Source: Daucus carota subsp. sativus
Taxonomy: Eukaryota; Streptophyta; Magnoliopsida; Apiales; Apiaceae
Direction of reading: 5' to 3'
DNA length: 64,000 nucleotides
Assembly (NCBI RefSeq): GCF_001625215.2
Contig: NC_030385.2
Coordinates: 35,985,598 to 36,049,597 of the forward strand
Shown in pieces: positions 49,931-61,355 of the stretch (positions are counted from its first letter, which is position 1; each line of letters starts with the position of its first letter). The notes beneath the pieces were generated by a model. The model saw only the letters and a list, made by a program, of their open reading frames with translations. It was not told the origin of the DNA and searched no databases. The position numbers and the translations under genes were made by a program.

Positions 49931-52145
49931 CAGATTAAAGCGCGTGATTGAGACGTGCGGGAATAATACAAGAGGTTGGTGATTTGACAAGTGCGTGGGA
50001 CCCACGAGAGGAGAGCAAGTTGGAGATGATTAATCGACTCATGGGGGATCATAGGGTTAATCGAAATGCTTACGTTATTTGTATCTCTCTAATCCTCTGA
50101 TTAGTGTTTGTTTAGGAGATATAAGTGGGCCCCATTTGTCTAAATACGTTGTCCGGTACGTATTTGGCAAAATTTATTTTCCCTTCTTTCTTTCTATTTT
50201 TTGCATTTAATTATTCTACTTAATGACGTTTTTACACATATCTGACTGAAATTAATATCTTTAACTGAAAACAATGGATTTTGTTATAGGGTAAATATAT
50301 TTGAATTTATAAACCAAAAATTAAAATGACATAATAAAATAAAATGTTTAATTAGTCCGTAAAAGTATCTCCAACAGTGTTGATTATAAATAATCCGTTA
50401 AATTGGATATGTAAAATCTATAGTACAAGTAAGACACACTGTACTTTAATAGTATTAATTATATTTTAAAAATGGTGTATAATTATTATTTCAGACTATG
50501 ATAAATAAAACATACTCCCTCCGTCCCATCAGTGCACTGTTTGCACGCATTTTGAGGCTCTCGTAAAGTATAGTTCTATTACATATTTTTAATTTTTTCT
50601 TTTTTTGAATTAAAGTTTAAACGTCAAACTTTTTTTGGGGATTTTTTTTAAAAATAAATATATAATGTAAGTATACTTTACAGGAGCATTAAAATGCGTG
50701 TCAAAAAGTAACGTAAAGAACCTGGTGGGACGGAGGGAGTATTAGTTTACTATAACAATAAAAAATATGAAATCTTACTGACATCTAAAAAAGTTAGCCA
50801 GAATATAACCAAAATCGAAATCAAGATGTTAGCTATAATTATAAATAAGAAACATGCTCCATTGGAATTGTGCTGCCATTTATGCTGTTTATATTAATCT
50901 TCTGTTTTTTGAAAGCATTATTAATCTTTTGTTTTAAATGAAAAGTCCCAATCAGTATAAAGTATCAACAAGAGGCTACTGATTCAGATTTATTCCACTG
51001 CATATTCATACAATACAAGATTGGCACTAGTGACAGTTGATCAACAACTAAAGATAATTAATTAAGGAATAAACAAATACTGTACAACAAATTAGCAAAT
51101 AACCTAATATACAATAATATATTCTGAGAATTAAGCATTTAGAATGAGAAAACCAAGGGGAGGTATGATAATGGTGTGGTGTGGTTATTCGTGAGGAAAT
51201 GATGCTCTTTCAATTGCCTAAAAGGGCAGGGAGGGACCAACAGATGCCATTTCTTCCTCTCCTAAATATATAAATAAATATTTGAGGCCAACTTTCCTTT
51301 TGTCTTTGTCATTTATTCAACTGTGGTCCTCCTCGCCCATTAGCATCAAGAAGCAAGGGGATTTTTCTTTTGTCCCAGCCCCCATAGCCATAGGCAGTCT
51401 GCCACTGGCATTGTTGCGAGAACAACAGGATGAACGGAATCCAACATACTTCAACCAGACGATCGCGGTAGGATGGCCTCGGGTCACGTTAGAGGGAGAA
51501 TGAGACTGATCAAAGCAAGATGACCTCTAGTTAACGAAATGCATTTACGCAAGAAAAGAATGAGAATGATCCAAGTGCAATGGCTTCTAATTTCTATCCT
51601 AAGAGGTTTTTGGATGAAAATGCAGTTAGACAAGAGTGAAAAATGTATGATCAAGGTATGATGGCCTCTAACTCTACAATATCTGAGCATGTGACAAACA
51701 GATATAACTATTAGTTTAATTTATATATCATAACTTCAGGAAAAGGTCACTATATAAAACTTTATCTATTATTGTAAGTCTACTGAATATTTTAACATCC
51801 CTCAATTTGTAACCTAATCAATAATATGCATTAACAACACCTAAGACCTAATAATAAAAAGCTAGCTTAGTTGTGATCAACTACTTGAATTCTACAAATT
51901 TCACACTACCCTCTATATGTTAGTGCAGTACAATTTAACTCAATACAAAAGTGGTCACCCCTTGTGCATGATAACTTAAAAGCATTCATTTATCGATCAG
52001 AGGTTGCTCCCAGATCGAATCAAAAAAAGTAACTGCCTTAAGAAGTATGGTTCATGTACAAGTATAACACCTGTTGACACCCTTCTTCCAGCATTAAGTT
52101 ATGAAAACACTGCAGAGCAACTACACATATATTATCCACGTTTAC
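49931..52145. other. Intergenic, with possible 3' end of the unnamed gene
   Basis: AT-rich spacer with a Stowaway MITE (50515-50739) and degenerate ATGGCCTC...TGATCAA repeats at 51460-51680. On the minus strand near 51285-51450 a short frame ends GYGGWDKRKIPLLLDANGRG; it could be a last exon of the gene upstream, but no clean splice join was found. Confidence 0.4.
50513..50741. mobile_element. Stowaway MITE (225 bp) with TA duplication
   Basis: CTCCCTCCGTCCCATCAG at 50515 and GGTGGGACGGAGGGAG ending 50739 are inverted termini. TA flanks at 50513-50514 and 50740-50741. The arms extend through GCACGCATTTTGAGGCTC and its relative. Confidence 0.9.
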
Positions 52146-55100
52146 CTTAATTTTTGGATTGTCAGACTCAGCATTGTCGTATTTCCCATCTCCTTGAATC
52201 CAATTGAGCAAGCCTACAAGAAGAAGAGCTTAGATAAACAAAATTTGAAAAGAATTTCAACACAAACACTTTTCAAGTGAATCATGAAACAGTATCACCT
52301 GAACTCTTTTAAATTAAACATGAGATAGTGTTTTTGCTATTGTCAACGATCCATTGGTGGCCTGGCCCTGGCGGGCATCAATCTCAATGAAATCTAGTTA
52401 CATTCTCAAAATATTCTCTAAAATAGCCTACTGAACTCTTTCCCTACCTCAGGTTCTCAGTGGTCCCTACTAATGAAAAAAGTATAACACTTGAATCTGG
52501 TACCGTAACATCATTAGTGGAAAAGAGCAACTTTAAGATTGGATAAAATTCGTTAAAGGTGCTATATGCTAATTCTTGCGGAAAATTTATCCTGATGAAT
52601 ATATTGGTGGAGGGGGGAGGAGAATGTGTATAGCTACTCTGCAAAAAAAAAGGTACAGGCTGTACATGCCTTAAAGTATAAGTAGTAACCTAAAGGGCCA
52701 CATTCATATATTAGATTCCTTCATACAATTCTCAAAACAATTTGACAGAACTATTATGAAAATTTTACTTTCAACACGAGTGTCTAATTTGACGAGCTAA
52801 TGTAAATCAGTAAATAAAGAAATCACTTGACAAACAATTGATACTAAGAAATTCTTACCATCTGCAGCATGATACTGATCTGCCTCAACTGCTAGTAGCT
52901 TCATTCGTTCTGTGGGAGCCCTGGATGTGAAAGATGTAAAGGCACCAAATTCTCTCAGCAACCTCACCTGCTGTATTCCTTGCATTATTAGGATGTCAAT
53001 GACGGCCATCCATAAATTTTACAAACTAAAGTGCAACAAAAGAATGAAAATGGATAGCCATATTCATGTTTTTCAATCTTCAAAGCATGCTAGATATAAA
53101 GACAACAAGAGAGGGAGGGGGCAGAGAGAAAGAGAGGGATGGAGGAGGGCGGGAGGGGGAGGGGGGAGAGCTCACAATCTTTGTGCTCCTTGCCGTCTTT
53201 ACACCATCTTATGGCAAAAAACAAATAGAACAGTTAGTGTTGGTAAAAAAGAACATTGACTTCTAAACCTATATAGAAATTAGGAAGGCTTCACATTCTT
53301 CTCACCTGATTGCAAAAGATTCTTCTTTGAACTGACTCTCTAATTCACTTACATACAACTTGAACAACTCTGACCTACAAGCATATTGCCCAGAAAAGTT
53401 ACAACCAACAGATCTACAATACTTGAAAAAACAAAGAAGTATAGATTAAAAGAAGGTATGTGCTGAGACATCACAGAACCTTAATTGAATAAATTAGATC
53501 AACAGAAATGAGTCATGCAGGAATCATCAAAAGTCCAAGACATAGATATTCACAGATGTCTTGTTCTTAATGTAATCATTCTATCTATCAGAACCTAAAA
53601 ACGGTGGTGAAGAATGATTATTGTACCAGGGAGGGATAGATATTGCTGCTAGAATAGGTGATAGCTTCCATAACTGACGAACTTGACTGCTCAACAGAAC
53701 ATCCAGATGCCCAAGAATACCTTTCTCCTGGTTTATATGATCAAACAGAATTTATGAAATGACAATATCACCTCTTAATAGTTAATGATGATAAGACCAT
53801 GTGGTGAATGATCAACAACACTCTAAGTATGTAAGTATCATTTTCACCATCAACATATTTTCATCACAACTAAGCATTACTCTACTCACAAATCACAGCC
53901 ATCTTATCAGCATTTTGGCAGATGGTTGCGAAAGCCTATACTTGGTATAAGAATATGCATGTGCTCAGTGCTAACTTATTATGATTTATGACACAGTACA
54001 TACTACATAGTCAAGTATATAGCTAAAGCTTAAACATACAGCACCTTTGAATTCAATACTTCCTTGTCAGCATCTATGTTTGGATATCTTCGCAAGAGTA
54101 AGTTGTGCACTTCATTGCACATCCTTGTGATGGTAAGAGGTTCATAACTTATTGACATAAAATGGTCAACCAATGTACTCCATCTGTCAGCAGTACACCC
54201 CAATAACAAGAGTTCCTATCAAAATGTACCGATATGAGCAATTCTTATCAGCTATTATGAGATCTTCAACTTACCAATTTATTTGTGGAACGTTTACATC
54301 ACAAGTCAATCTTCAGTATCTAAAGAAATTGGTCTTACCAATGACAATATTTCCGATATTTGAATGACAAGATATCAATGCATTAGAGTTTTTAACAACT
54401 TACAACTGTTTCAATAAATATGTCATCACTTCCTTCTCCTGATATATCTAGTCGTTCTAACACCTGCAACCATTGAACTCTAGGGGCAGAAAATATCATA
54501 GAGGCGCCAGAGACTACTCTTATAGTCCTCTTATCCAGCAAATACAACATATTTTTGGTTCTCCACATATTCCATGTGTCAGGGTCGATAACTTGTACCT
54601 CAGCCCTGAGTTCAAGATTAGCAAGTTCTTTAAGTTCAAGACCACAAAGTAAATGATAGACTCCTACTGGTAGCACAACCAAGAAACAACTCAGTTATGT
54701 GAGATTTGGTTTACTAACTGATACTGTAAATAAAACCCGGTCAAGATGTTTTCAAAAGAAAAAAAATATATCATTCCTTTCCTCGACCACAATCATCTAT
54801 TTTGTAAAATACATTCAACCATGAAGAAAACTTAGCAATTATCAGTTGATTAATAGCATAAGAGATAAGAGGAGGATATGTGTAGTGGGTATAAAAAATT
54901 TGAAATTGGGAAGGTGGGTGTGCTCTTAAAATGTACCTACACTTGTTGATTGTTTGTGAATTTTGTGCATTATTGTTCTGGTAATTTATTAAAAATACTT
55001 TTCTTACAAGTAATAGTCTGCAAAGAATTTTTAACAATATTACTGTTACAAGTAATATGTCTTCGGATACATAAGGCCAAACAGAAGTAGTAAAAGACTT

Positions 55101-57356
55101 GTTCATAAATAAAAATAATAGTATAACTTACACTAGCGCTGCTGGTGGTTCTAAATTCTTTGTGACTAACATATCAGCGATCTCACTCCAGTTGCTCTTG
55201 GCTAAGGTCTTAGACAGAACATCCAAGCCTGTTTCAACTGATGACATGCAGATCACTGATGAATGCCTTCTCATGAGCTCATGGATTGTAAGCATCGTAA
55301 GATTACCATCAGATCCACATCCAGATGCCAGATTGGGTATAGCTTCTGGATATGAAGTTCTTGACTCCTGCATGGAAGACATCCCTTTTGACGCTGGGTC
55401 CAACATTGCGCTTTTTAGCATCAACTCATCAAGATATATATTCAGGGGATCACTTTCGGTACTATGAATGTCATCAAGGTCCAGTTCGATAGTTCCTGTA
55501 ATAAAAGCTCTTAAATGTGCTTCTCTGAGAGGTAGCGCTCGAATCAGGTGTTCTAGGACAAACTTCCTTGCTCTTCCAAGAGTGGTAGATGATAGCTGCT
55601 CAAGACCCTGCATTTGATGATTACAGTGGTACTCAGAGAAAAGATATCACAAACATAAACCGCGGCACAGTATTTAACTTGACAAACATCAACTGAAATT
55701 TAGAAATATTCTTTAACCTGTGGAAAAAGCGGACTAGACTTCATCTCGGATAGTGCAACATCAAGCTCCTTCAAGGAGTCTTGCTGATCATCTAAGCACC
55801 GCAGCCGACTAACCAACTGTTAAGTTAAATTGCACACATTTAGCAACATAAAGAAAGGGGGTTTTATATCAAAGTGGTCACTATTCTTGTCAAAATATCT
55901 CACTCAGCTACCCGATTTCCACGGGACTCATATAAAGCACTCAAATCACTATATATATCACATCTGTTAAATTTTGAAAATTTTCAAACTGCAAAGTTTT
56001 GTAATGTGTGATATATGTTCATGTCTTACTACATCAATTTTAGCCATGTGAATCAGCTACAGATCAACCTTCACATAGTACAAACTACTGGTCACAGTTC
56101 ACTAGATTACTGTCACAATACTACAAATGGGTTTTATATCAAAGGGGTCACTCGTTCTGCCCAAAAATCTCATCTAGACCATCCATTTAAAGACCATATC
56201 ATTTAGACCACTAAATTGAGTATATATATCATTCTGTTTGATGATGTTATGGTAATTGACGGAAAATGTTAAGTTTTTAAACTTTCTGTCCCAATTCAAA
56301 GTTGACGTGTTCATCAACGTTGCTTCCGGCATGCATCCGAAATGGCGTCTAGTAAAAAATATAAATTAAATAGATTAATCGGGCCAACCTAATATAAACG
56401 TGTTAGTAGAATAAAAGGCCCTAAGTAAACTATTCATTTGGGATACAATGAATTTGGGAGGTCATAAATTTGACCCCTCAAGTTTGGATTGGGACCGAAA
56501 GTTTAGAAAACTTAACATTCTCCATCAATTACCATGACGTCATCAAACGGAATGATATACAGACTCAATTTAGTGGTTTAAATGATATGGTTTTTAATGG
56601 GTGGTCTAGGTGAGATTTTTGGACAGAATGAGTGTCCCCTTTGATATGACCATCTCAGTTTTACAAATCAGCAGCTAACTTGTTTAGGGATGTATTACAA
56701 AGAACATTATATATCACAGTACTACTTTTTAATAGATTAGTTTTAGACATAGGCAATTGGGGGTTTTTTGCTTTGATCACTAAAATCATATTATCTATGT
56801 ACATATATGTGTTTTAACGTGCCTGCATGTACAATTGTGATTTATTTTTATTATATGAATCACATGTAGTACCTTTCATCTTGTGACTACAATTCCATCA
56901 AGTTTTCTATCAATAAATATTCTAGATCTAACATAGTGATATATATAATGATTTTAGTGTTTAGTGGAGTGTGGAGATCGGGTAGCTATGTGAGATATAT
57001 TAACGAGAAACATGGTCACTTTGATATATAAACCAAAAAAAAAAAAAGGCTCAATTGGACATTATTCAACATTGGCATTGGCTAGTCCGGAAATTGACAC
57101 GTTTATGAACACCAACACGACCTAAATCCTAAACTGCCACCCTAATCACCTAACATACAAATAGTAAGAGTGAAGTGAAAGTACCAACATTTTCAAAGAA
57201 AGTGGCCCACTGAAAAGCGTTCTTGATATTGTGAGAATCCCAGTGAGCAAAAAGCCCAGTTGATTGATACCCAGATGCCAAAATCAAGATATCAACAAAC
57301 CCCTTAATGAGTGTCAACAGATCTTCCAATGACATGTCTGGATGAGACCACCCCAT
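52146..57356 (-). CDS. Conserved uncharacterised multi-exon protein
   Basis: I do not recognise the family. Exons with matched phases: 57356-57189, 55816-55718, 55607-55132, 54689-54404, 54215-54045, 53727-53627, 53374-53306. They start MGWSHPDMSLEDLLTLIKGF and give about 457 codons of mostly helical, soluble sequence without signal peptide or membrane span. Diagnostic stretches are GYQSTGLFAHWDSHNIKNAF, ALPLREAHLRAFITGTIELD, HLLCGLELKELANLELRAE, VIDPDTWNMWRTKNMLYLLD and GHLDVLLSSQVRQLWKLSPI. Later pieces are 53207-53176, about 52978-52859 (VRLLREFGAFTSF, MKLLAVEADQYHAADG) and 52213-52146 (LLNWIQGDGKYDNAESDNP). The join from 53176 to 52978 creates TGA, so either another acceptor is used or the gene is broken there. 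The 3' end is unresolved. Even spacing and good splice sites argue for a real gene. Confidence 0.7.
53100..53172. repeat. GA-rich microsatellite in intron
   Basis: AGAGAGGGAGGGGGCAGAGA-type purine tract right beside the small exon ending 53176 in the unnamed gene. On the transcribed strand it is a C/T tract next to the donor. Confidence 0.85.
55858..57036. mobile_element. Nested related MITEs in intron 1 of the unnamed gene
   Basis: The outer arms (from about 55862 and ending about 57031) share TATATCAAAGTG...CAC, ATATCTCAC, AGCTACCCGAT and TCCAC in inverted orientation over ~100 bp. An inner element (about 56129-56651) with ~185-bp arms lies within it. Its ends TATATCAAAGGGGTCACTC resemble the outer ends, so a relative inserted into its own family. 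No coding capacity. Confidence 0.75.
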
Positions 57357-58379
57357 TTCAGTTTCACCCCCTTGTTTTATACCAGCATTTAAAGAATTGG
57401 AGCAGAGGAGATTCAACTCGTACCAGTACCACTTAAGCCTCGCGAGTTGCGAATTGCGATATGTATACGACAGTGTATCTTGGGGATTGATTTCTGACGT
57501 GTATGAACTAATCGGGATTTTAAGTGCCCGGCAAACAAGGCTTCCGGGCTTTTTTGGAAAAAAAAAAAAAGGGAACTTTTTTAATCCGTTTGCAGAAAAG
57601 ATCAGACTTCTAAAATTAAGCTGTCGTTTGGATAAATTTACAAAAATTGATTTTTTTTTTAAAATAAAAAAAGTATTCAAGTGGAATATAAGTGAAAACT
57701 AAGCCGAGACTTATAAATGATTAAAATATTTTAAAAAAATAAAAATTTTGAAATAAAAGTTAGAATGTCTAACTTTTTACAAGTGATTCTGATTTTTTAC
57801 ACAAACGGGTCAGAAAAACAGAAGCCAGCTTCTACAAAAGAAGTCAGGAGTCAAGGGTGCCAAATATCGGGTGAGTATGCCACTTTTTGTTTTAGAGCTT
57901 TTAATTTTTTCTAAACAATTTAATCACTTATAACTCATAATTTACTTGTCACTTATCGTCCATTTTTGTATTTAACTAAAAAACATTTTTTTTAAGTTTA
58001 TCGAAATGGACCCTAAATATGTTTTTTCTTTCCAAAAATTTGGATATTTTTACCGGGATTTTTAAAAAGGTAAGTGCATACAATTGAAATTTTAAATTAT
58101 AATATAATATTAATTTTAAATTATATTTTAAAATTTAATGATATTCATGATCCTCTAAAATTTAATAAAATATGATGGTGTTGGAATAATGATGGACCTT
58201 TGAACTTCATAACATGAAGAATTTAAATCAAAATCATTTCATAGACTAAAGTCCAGTTGAATACACTGTATATTTTATTGTCCCCTCCTTTTCGAGGTTA
58301 AGCAGATTTGTTTGTTCAAAAATCATAATCAATAATAAAATCTAAATTTCACTTTAAGGCTTTACTTTACAAAAATATA
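57357..58379. other. 5' flank of the unnamed gene
   Basis: Upstream DNA of the minus-strand gene starting at 57356. The first ~100 bases probably contain the leader. The frame stays open upstream of the ATG to about 57680 but becomes Lys/Phe-rich low-complexity sequence, so I kept the Met at 57356. No other feature. Confidence 0.4.
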
Positions 58380-58618
58380 TACTCCCTCCGTCCCATTTTA
58401 ACTGCTTTTGACTTTTTTACACGTATTTTAAGATGTTACAAAAATCACATCTTGACATGATTATTCTTTATATAATTTATATCAAATAAAAGTTTAGAAT
58501 CTAAACTTTTATTTGATATAAGAATTGAATTTTTTTATTGAGTATAGATATTGTTTTTTCACACCTCAATATACGTGTCAGAAAGTCAAATATCAGTTAA
58601 AATGGGACAGAGGGAGTA
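58380..58618. mobile_element. Stowaway MITE (235 bp) with TA duplication
   Basis: CTCCCTCCGTCCCATTTTAA at 58382 and TTAAAATGGGACAGAGGGAG ending 58616, flanked by TA. The core shows a second palindrome, AGTTTAGAATCTAAACT. Confidence 0.9.
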
Positions 58619-58749
58619 TTTACTATTTTAAATTCTTACATATAATCCCCCCTGAAAAGTAAGTAGTTGTTAATAAAATTTAATAATATGAAACATATAT
58701 TAATGTATTATTATACATCATTCGGTTCTCGGTCGAAAACATATTTTTA

Positions 58750-58875
58750 AAGAATTGGACACTAAATCCTTAAAAAAAAAAATGAATTGGACACTAAATC
58801 CTGTAAAAAAAAAAAAGAATTGGACACTAAATCCTGTAAAAAAAAAAAAGAATTGGACACTAAATAGATAGAATT
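58750..58875. repeat. ~33-bp tandem repeat, four copies
   Basis: GAATTGGACACTAAATCCT plus a poly-A run is repeated; the last copy lacks the A run. Poly-A length varies slightly between units. Confidence 0.92.
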
Positions 58876-59035
58876 TACAAAAATTAAAATTGAACTGAAC
58901 CAATACGAATTTGGACAATATAATTCGATTCAGTTCTTAAGCCAACGCACTTCTCATCCTCGTGTACCTGAACTGTTATTTCGTCTGCATAGTGAGTGGT
59001 CATTGTGGAAAATCGATTTAAAGTCGCGCAAAAAG

Positions 59036-59109
59036 TAGTCCCGGCGGGGCTCGAACCCGCGACCTTCGGCTCATAAGACCAACGCTCTAACCAACTGAGC
59101 TACGGGACT
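59036..59109 (-). tRNA. tRNA-Ile (anticodon UAU by position), intronless
   Basis: Minus-strand cloverleaf of 74 nt. The acceptor arm AGTCCCG pairs with CGGGACT and is followed by discriminator A. D arm GCTC/GAGC with the AGTTGGTTA loop. Anticodon stem TTGGT/GCCGA with loop CTTATGA. Variable loop AGGTC. T arm GCGGG/CCCGC with TTCGAGC. Internal promoter boxes A (TAGCTCAGTTGG) and B (GGTTCGAGC) are present. Loop positions 34-36 read UAU, which decodes AUA (Ile). Position 37 is G, where an ANN-decoding tRNA usually has A. CCA is not encoded, as expected for a nuclear gene. Confidence 0.9.
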
Positions 59110-60127
59110 ACATGTATTGTGGAGTCCGAACCTATTTATTAACACGAACCTATATTACAGTTACACCGTTACCACGCATATTCACTCCTTTCCTCAGTGA
59201 AATTTCCTGCGGTAACAATGAGAAAGTGCACTCCTACTGATGATAGTTAAATATATTCAATGCATAGAATATTTCTCATTTATTTGTGACGGGATAAATG
59301 TATTCAACTGTCACTCAATTTTAAAAAATTAGAACAGATATTCGTGTATAATACTAGTAAGTCTAAATTATTAAAAAAAATGGCTTTTTATATGCAACGA
59401 AGCATTGAAATAATCAACAAGGAGTCAAATATGAGCAAGAGCAGCCCACATGGATAATTCTCTCCTCCATTCCCTTTCAATCTGGTGCGTATGTACAGTT
59501 GTGTTGCTGCATAAACATGTCTTATGCATCAACTATGACTCACCACCAGGTGTCCAGGTCAACATAGATTATTAGATTATGGAGACACATTTCCAACCTC
59601 ATTTTTGTTATAGTGTTTTCTCTACTTTTATTTAATATTTTAATGCTTAATCCGTACTCTATCACATTTGAATCCCCAAAATTTTAAAATTATGGATATA
59701 TAAATTCGTAAACCGATGTATATATATAAGTTATGTTCATAACCAGATTTAATAATTAAATGCACACATCAAAAATAGACAATAGTTACTACCAAACAAA
59801 TATTTGGAAAATATTTAGAATTAAATCATTTCAATGGGAAAAAGAAATGTAAAGTCCTAGCTAGTACATGTACACACAGAGAAATGAAGAAAATACATTT
59901 GAGGTAACTTGGGTAACAATCATTAAAATGTGAAAAGAAAAAATGGGCATCTCAATAAATACTTATTAAATGATTGTACTACTTCAACAGTGAAAACACA
60001 CCCATATTTGTGTGCTCTCCCACAAATACAAAATTTCTATTCATATGCATCAATCTTCAATATTTTCCTTCAAAACCAGGCATGATTTGAGAAAAGCAAC
60101 TCACACCCACCATCATCTTTTCATCAA
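59110..60127. other. Intergenic, tRNA to PDLP gene
   Basis: AT-rich spacer; the last part is the promoter and 5' leader of the DUF26 gene. No repeat or gene recognised. Confidence 0.45.
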
Positions 60128-61355
60128 ATGGGTTTCGTAAAGTCTCAAAATTCAATCTTTTTTCTTGTGTTGTTGATACTTGTTGAGTTTTCTTGGTCAG
60201 ATGACACCACAAATTTCATTTACAAAGGCTGTGCAAACCAGAGATTTCAGGACCCAACTGGGGTTTATTCACAAAATCTCAAAACTCTTTTTACGGCTTT
60301 GATTTCGCAGTCAACTTCGGCTAAATTCTACAAGACTACTTCTGGGCAGGGCCAATCAGCCATTTCTGGGCTGTTTCAGTGCAGAGGAGACCTCAGTAAT
60401 GCTGATTGTAACAGATGCGTGAGTAATGCACACCAGCTGTTTGATAAAATGTGTGGCCCAGCTGTAGCTGCAAGAATTCATCTTTCTGGGTGTTATATGA
60501 GGTATGAGATTTCTGGGTTTAAGCTAGCTGGAGCTACTGACTTGTTGTATAAGGTTTGTGGGGCGACCCGGGTTCGTGGGTCGGGTTTTGATCAGAAGTT
60601 GGGTTCTGCTCTTGGGCAGGTTGAGAAGGGTGTGACCGGTGGGACTGGGTTTTATACAGGTGTTTATGAGAATGTTTATGTGTTGGGTCAGTGTGAAGGT
60701 GATTTAGTAGGCGGGGATTGTGTGGAATGTGTGCAAAGTGCTGAACAGAAAGCTAAGAGTGATTGTGGTGACTATGTTTCGGGTCAAATTTTTCTTCAGC
60801 AGTGTTACGTTACCTATTCTTATCGTCCAGATGGAGTTCCCGGAACATTGCCATCAGGTAGCTGTATTTGTCGGTAATTTATAGTAATTTTTTAATGTTT
60901 ACAATTTACATGTTTCGAGAATATTAAAGAAATTAAGTTGCAGGAATTTCGAGTTCTGTCTAGTTATTGTCAATTTGTGTTGGGTAAGAAAAGGGTTTTC
61001 TGTTGTGGTGCGTGCATATTAGTAGATAGCTTCACATGTGGATACCGGTGTATGTTTAATTATTTTCGATATAAAATGACATGGAGTACAGGTACACTAG
61101 AATTAGAATCTTTTTTGCTGTGAATGTGTGACTGTGTGTAGATGTAGATGTATGTATGGATAAATAACTTGATTGTGATAGTCTGCTGGTGTTAAATTTG
61201 TAGATACAGAAAGAAGTAAAGGGAAAGGCTCGGGGCAGAATACGCAAAAAACAGTGGCTATTGTGGTGGGCGGATTAGTTGGTTCTGGTCTTTTTATTGC
61301 TTGTTTGCTGGTTCTTAAATCGGCTTTTAAGAAGAAACGCGAAGTTAAGTATTAG
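60128..61355 (+). CDS. Plasmodesmata-located protein (two DUF26 domains, PDLP)
   Basis: PDLPs are type I membrane proteins at plasmodesmata that control callose and cell-to-cell traffic. Two exons, 60128-60857 and 61204-61355, GT-AG, phase 1, 882 nt, 293 aa. The signal peptide is about 1-24 (FFLVLLILVEFSWS). The first DUF26 domain has C-x8-C-x2-C as CRGDLSNADCNRC; the second as CEGDLVGGDCVEC. Conserved flanks are GCANQRF, HLSGCYMRY and FLQQCYVTY. A juxtamembrane Ser/Lys/Gly stretch (ERSKGKGSGQNTQKT) precedes a single transmembrane helix at ~261-281 (AIVVGGLVGSGLFIACLLVL). A short basic tail KKKREVKY ends it. The absence of a kinase domain separates it from CRK receptors. The Arabidopsis paralogue number is not assigned. 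The start is the first ATG and opens the signal peptide. Confidence 0.95.

Noticed and set aside
58718-58918. Phe-rich open frame with repeated SVQFFFFFTGF-like units
   Set aside because: It is a translation of the 33-bp tandem repeat with poly-A runs.
59036-59109. Elongator tRNA-Met (CAU) reading of the tRNA
   Set aside because: The seven-base loop is CTTATGA, which places UAU, not CAU, at positions 34-36; stems fit only this register.
60938-61123. Frame in the PDLP intron as separate gene
   Set aside because: It lies wholly in the intron between exons that splice in phase, with no recognisable domain.
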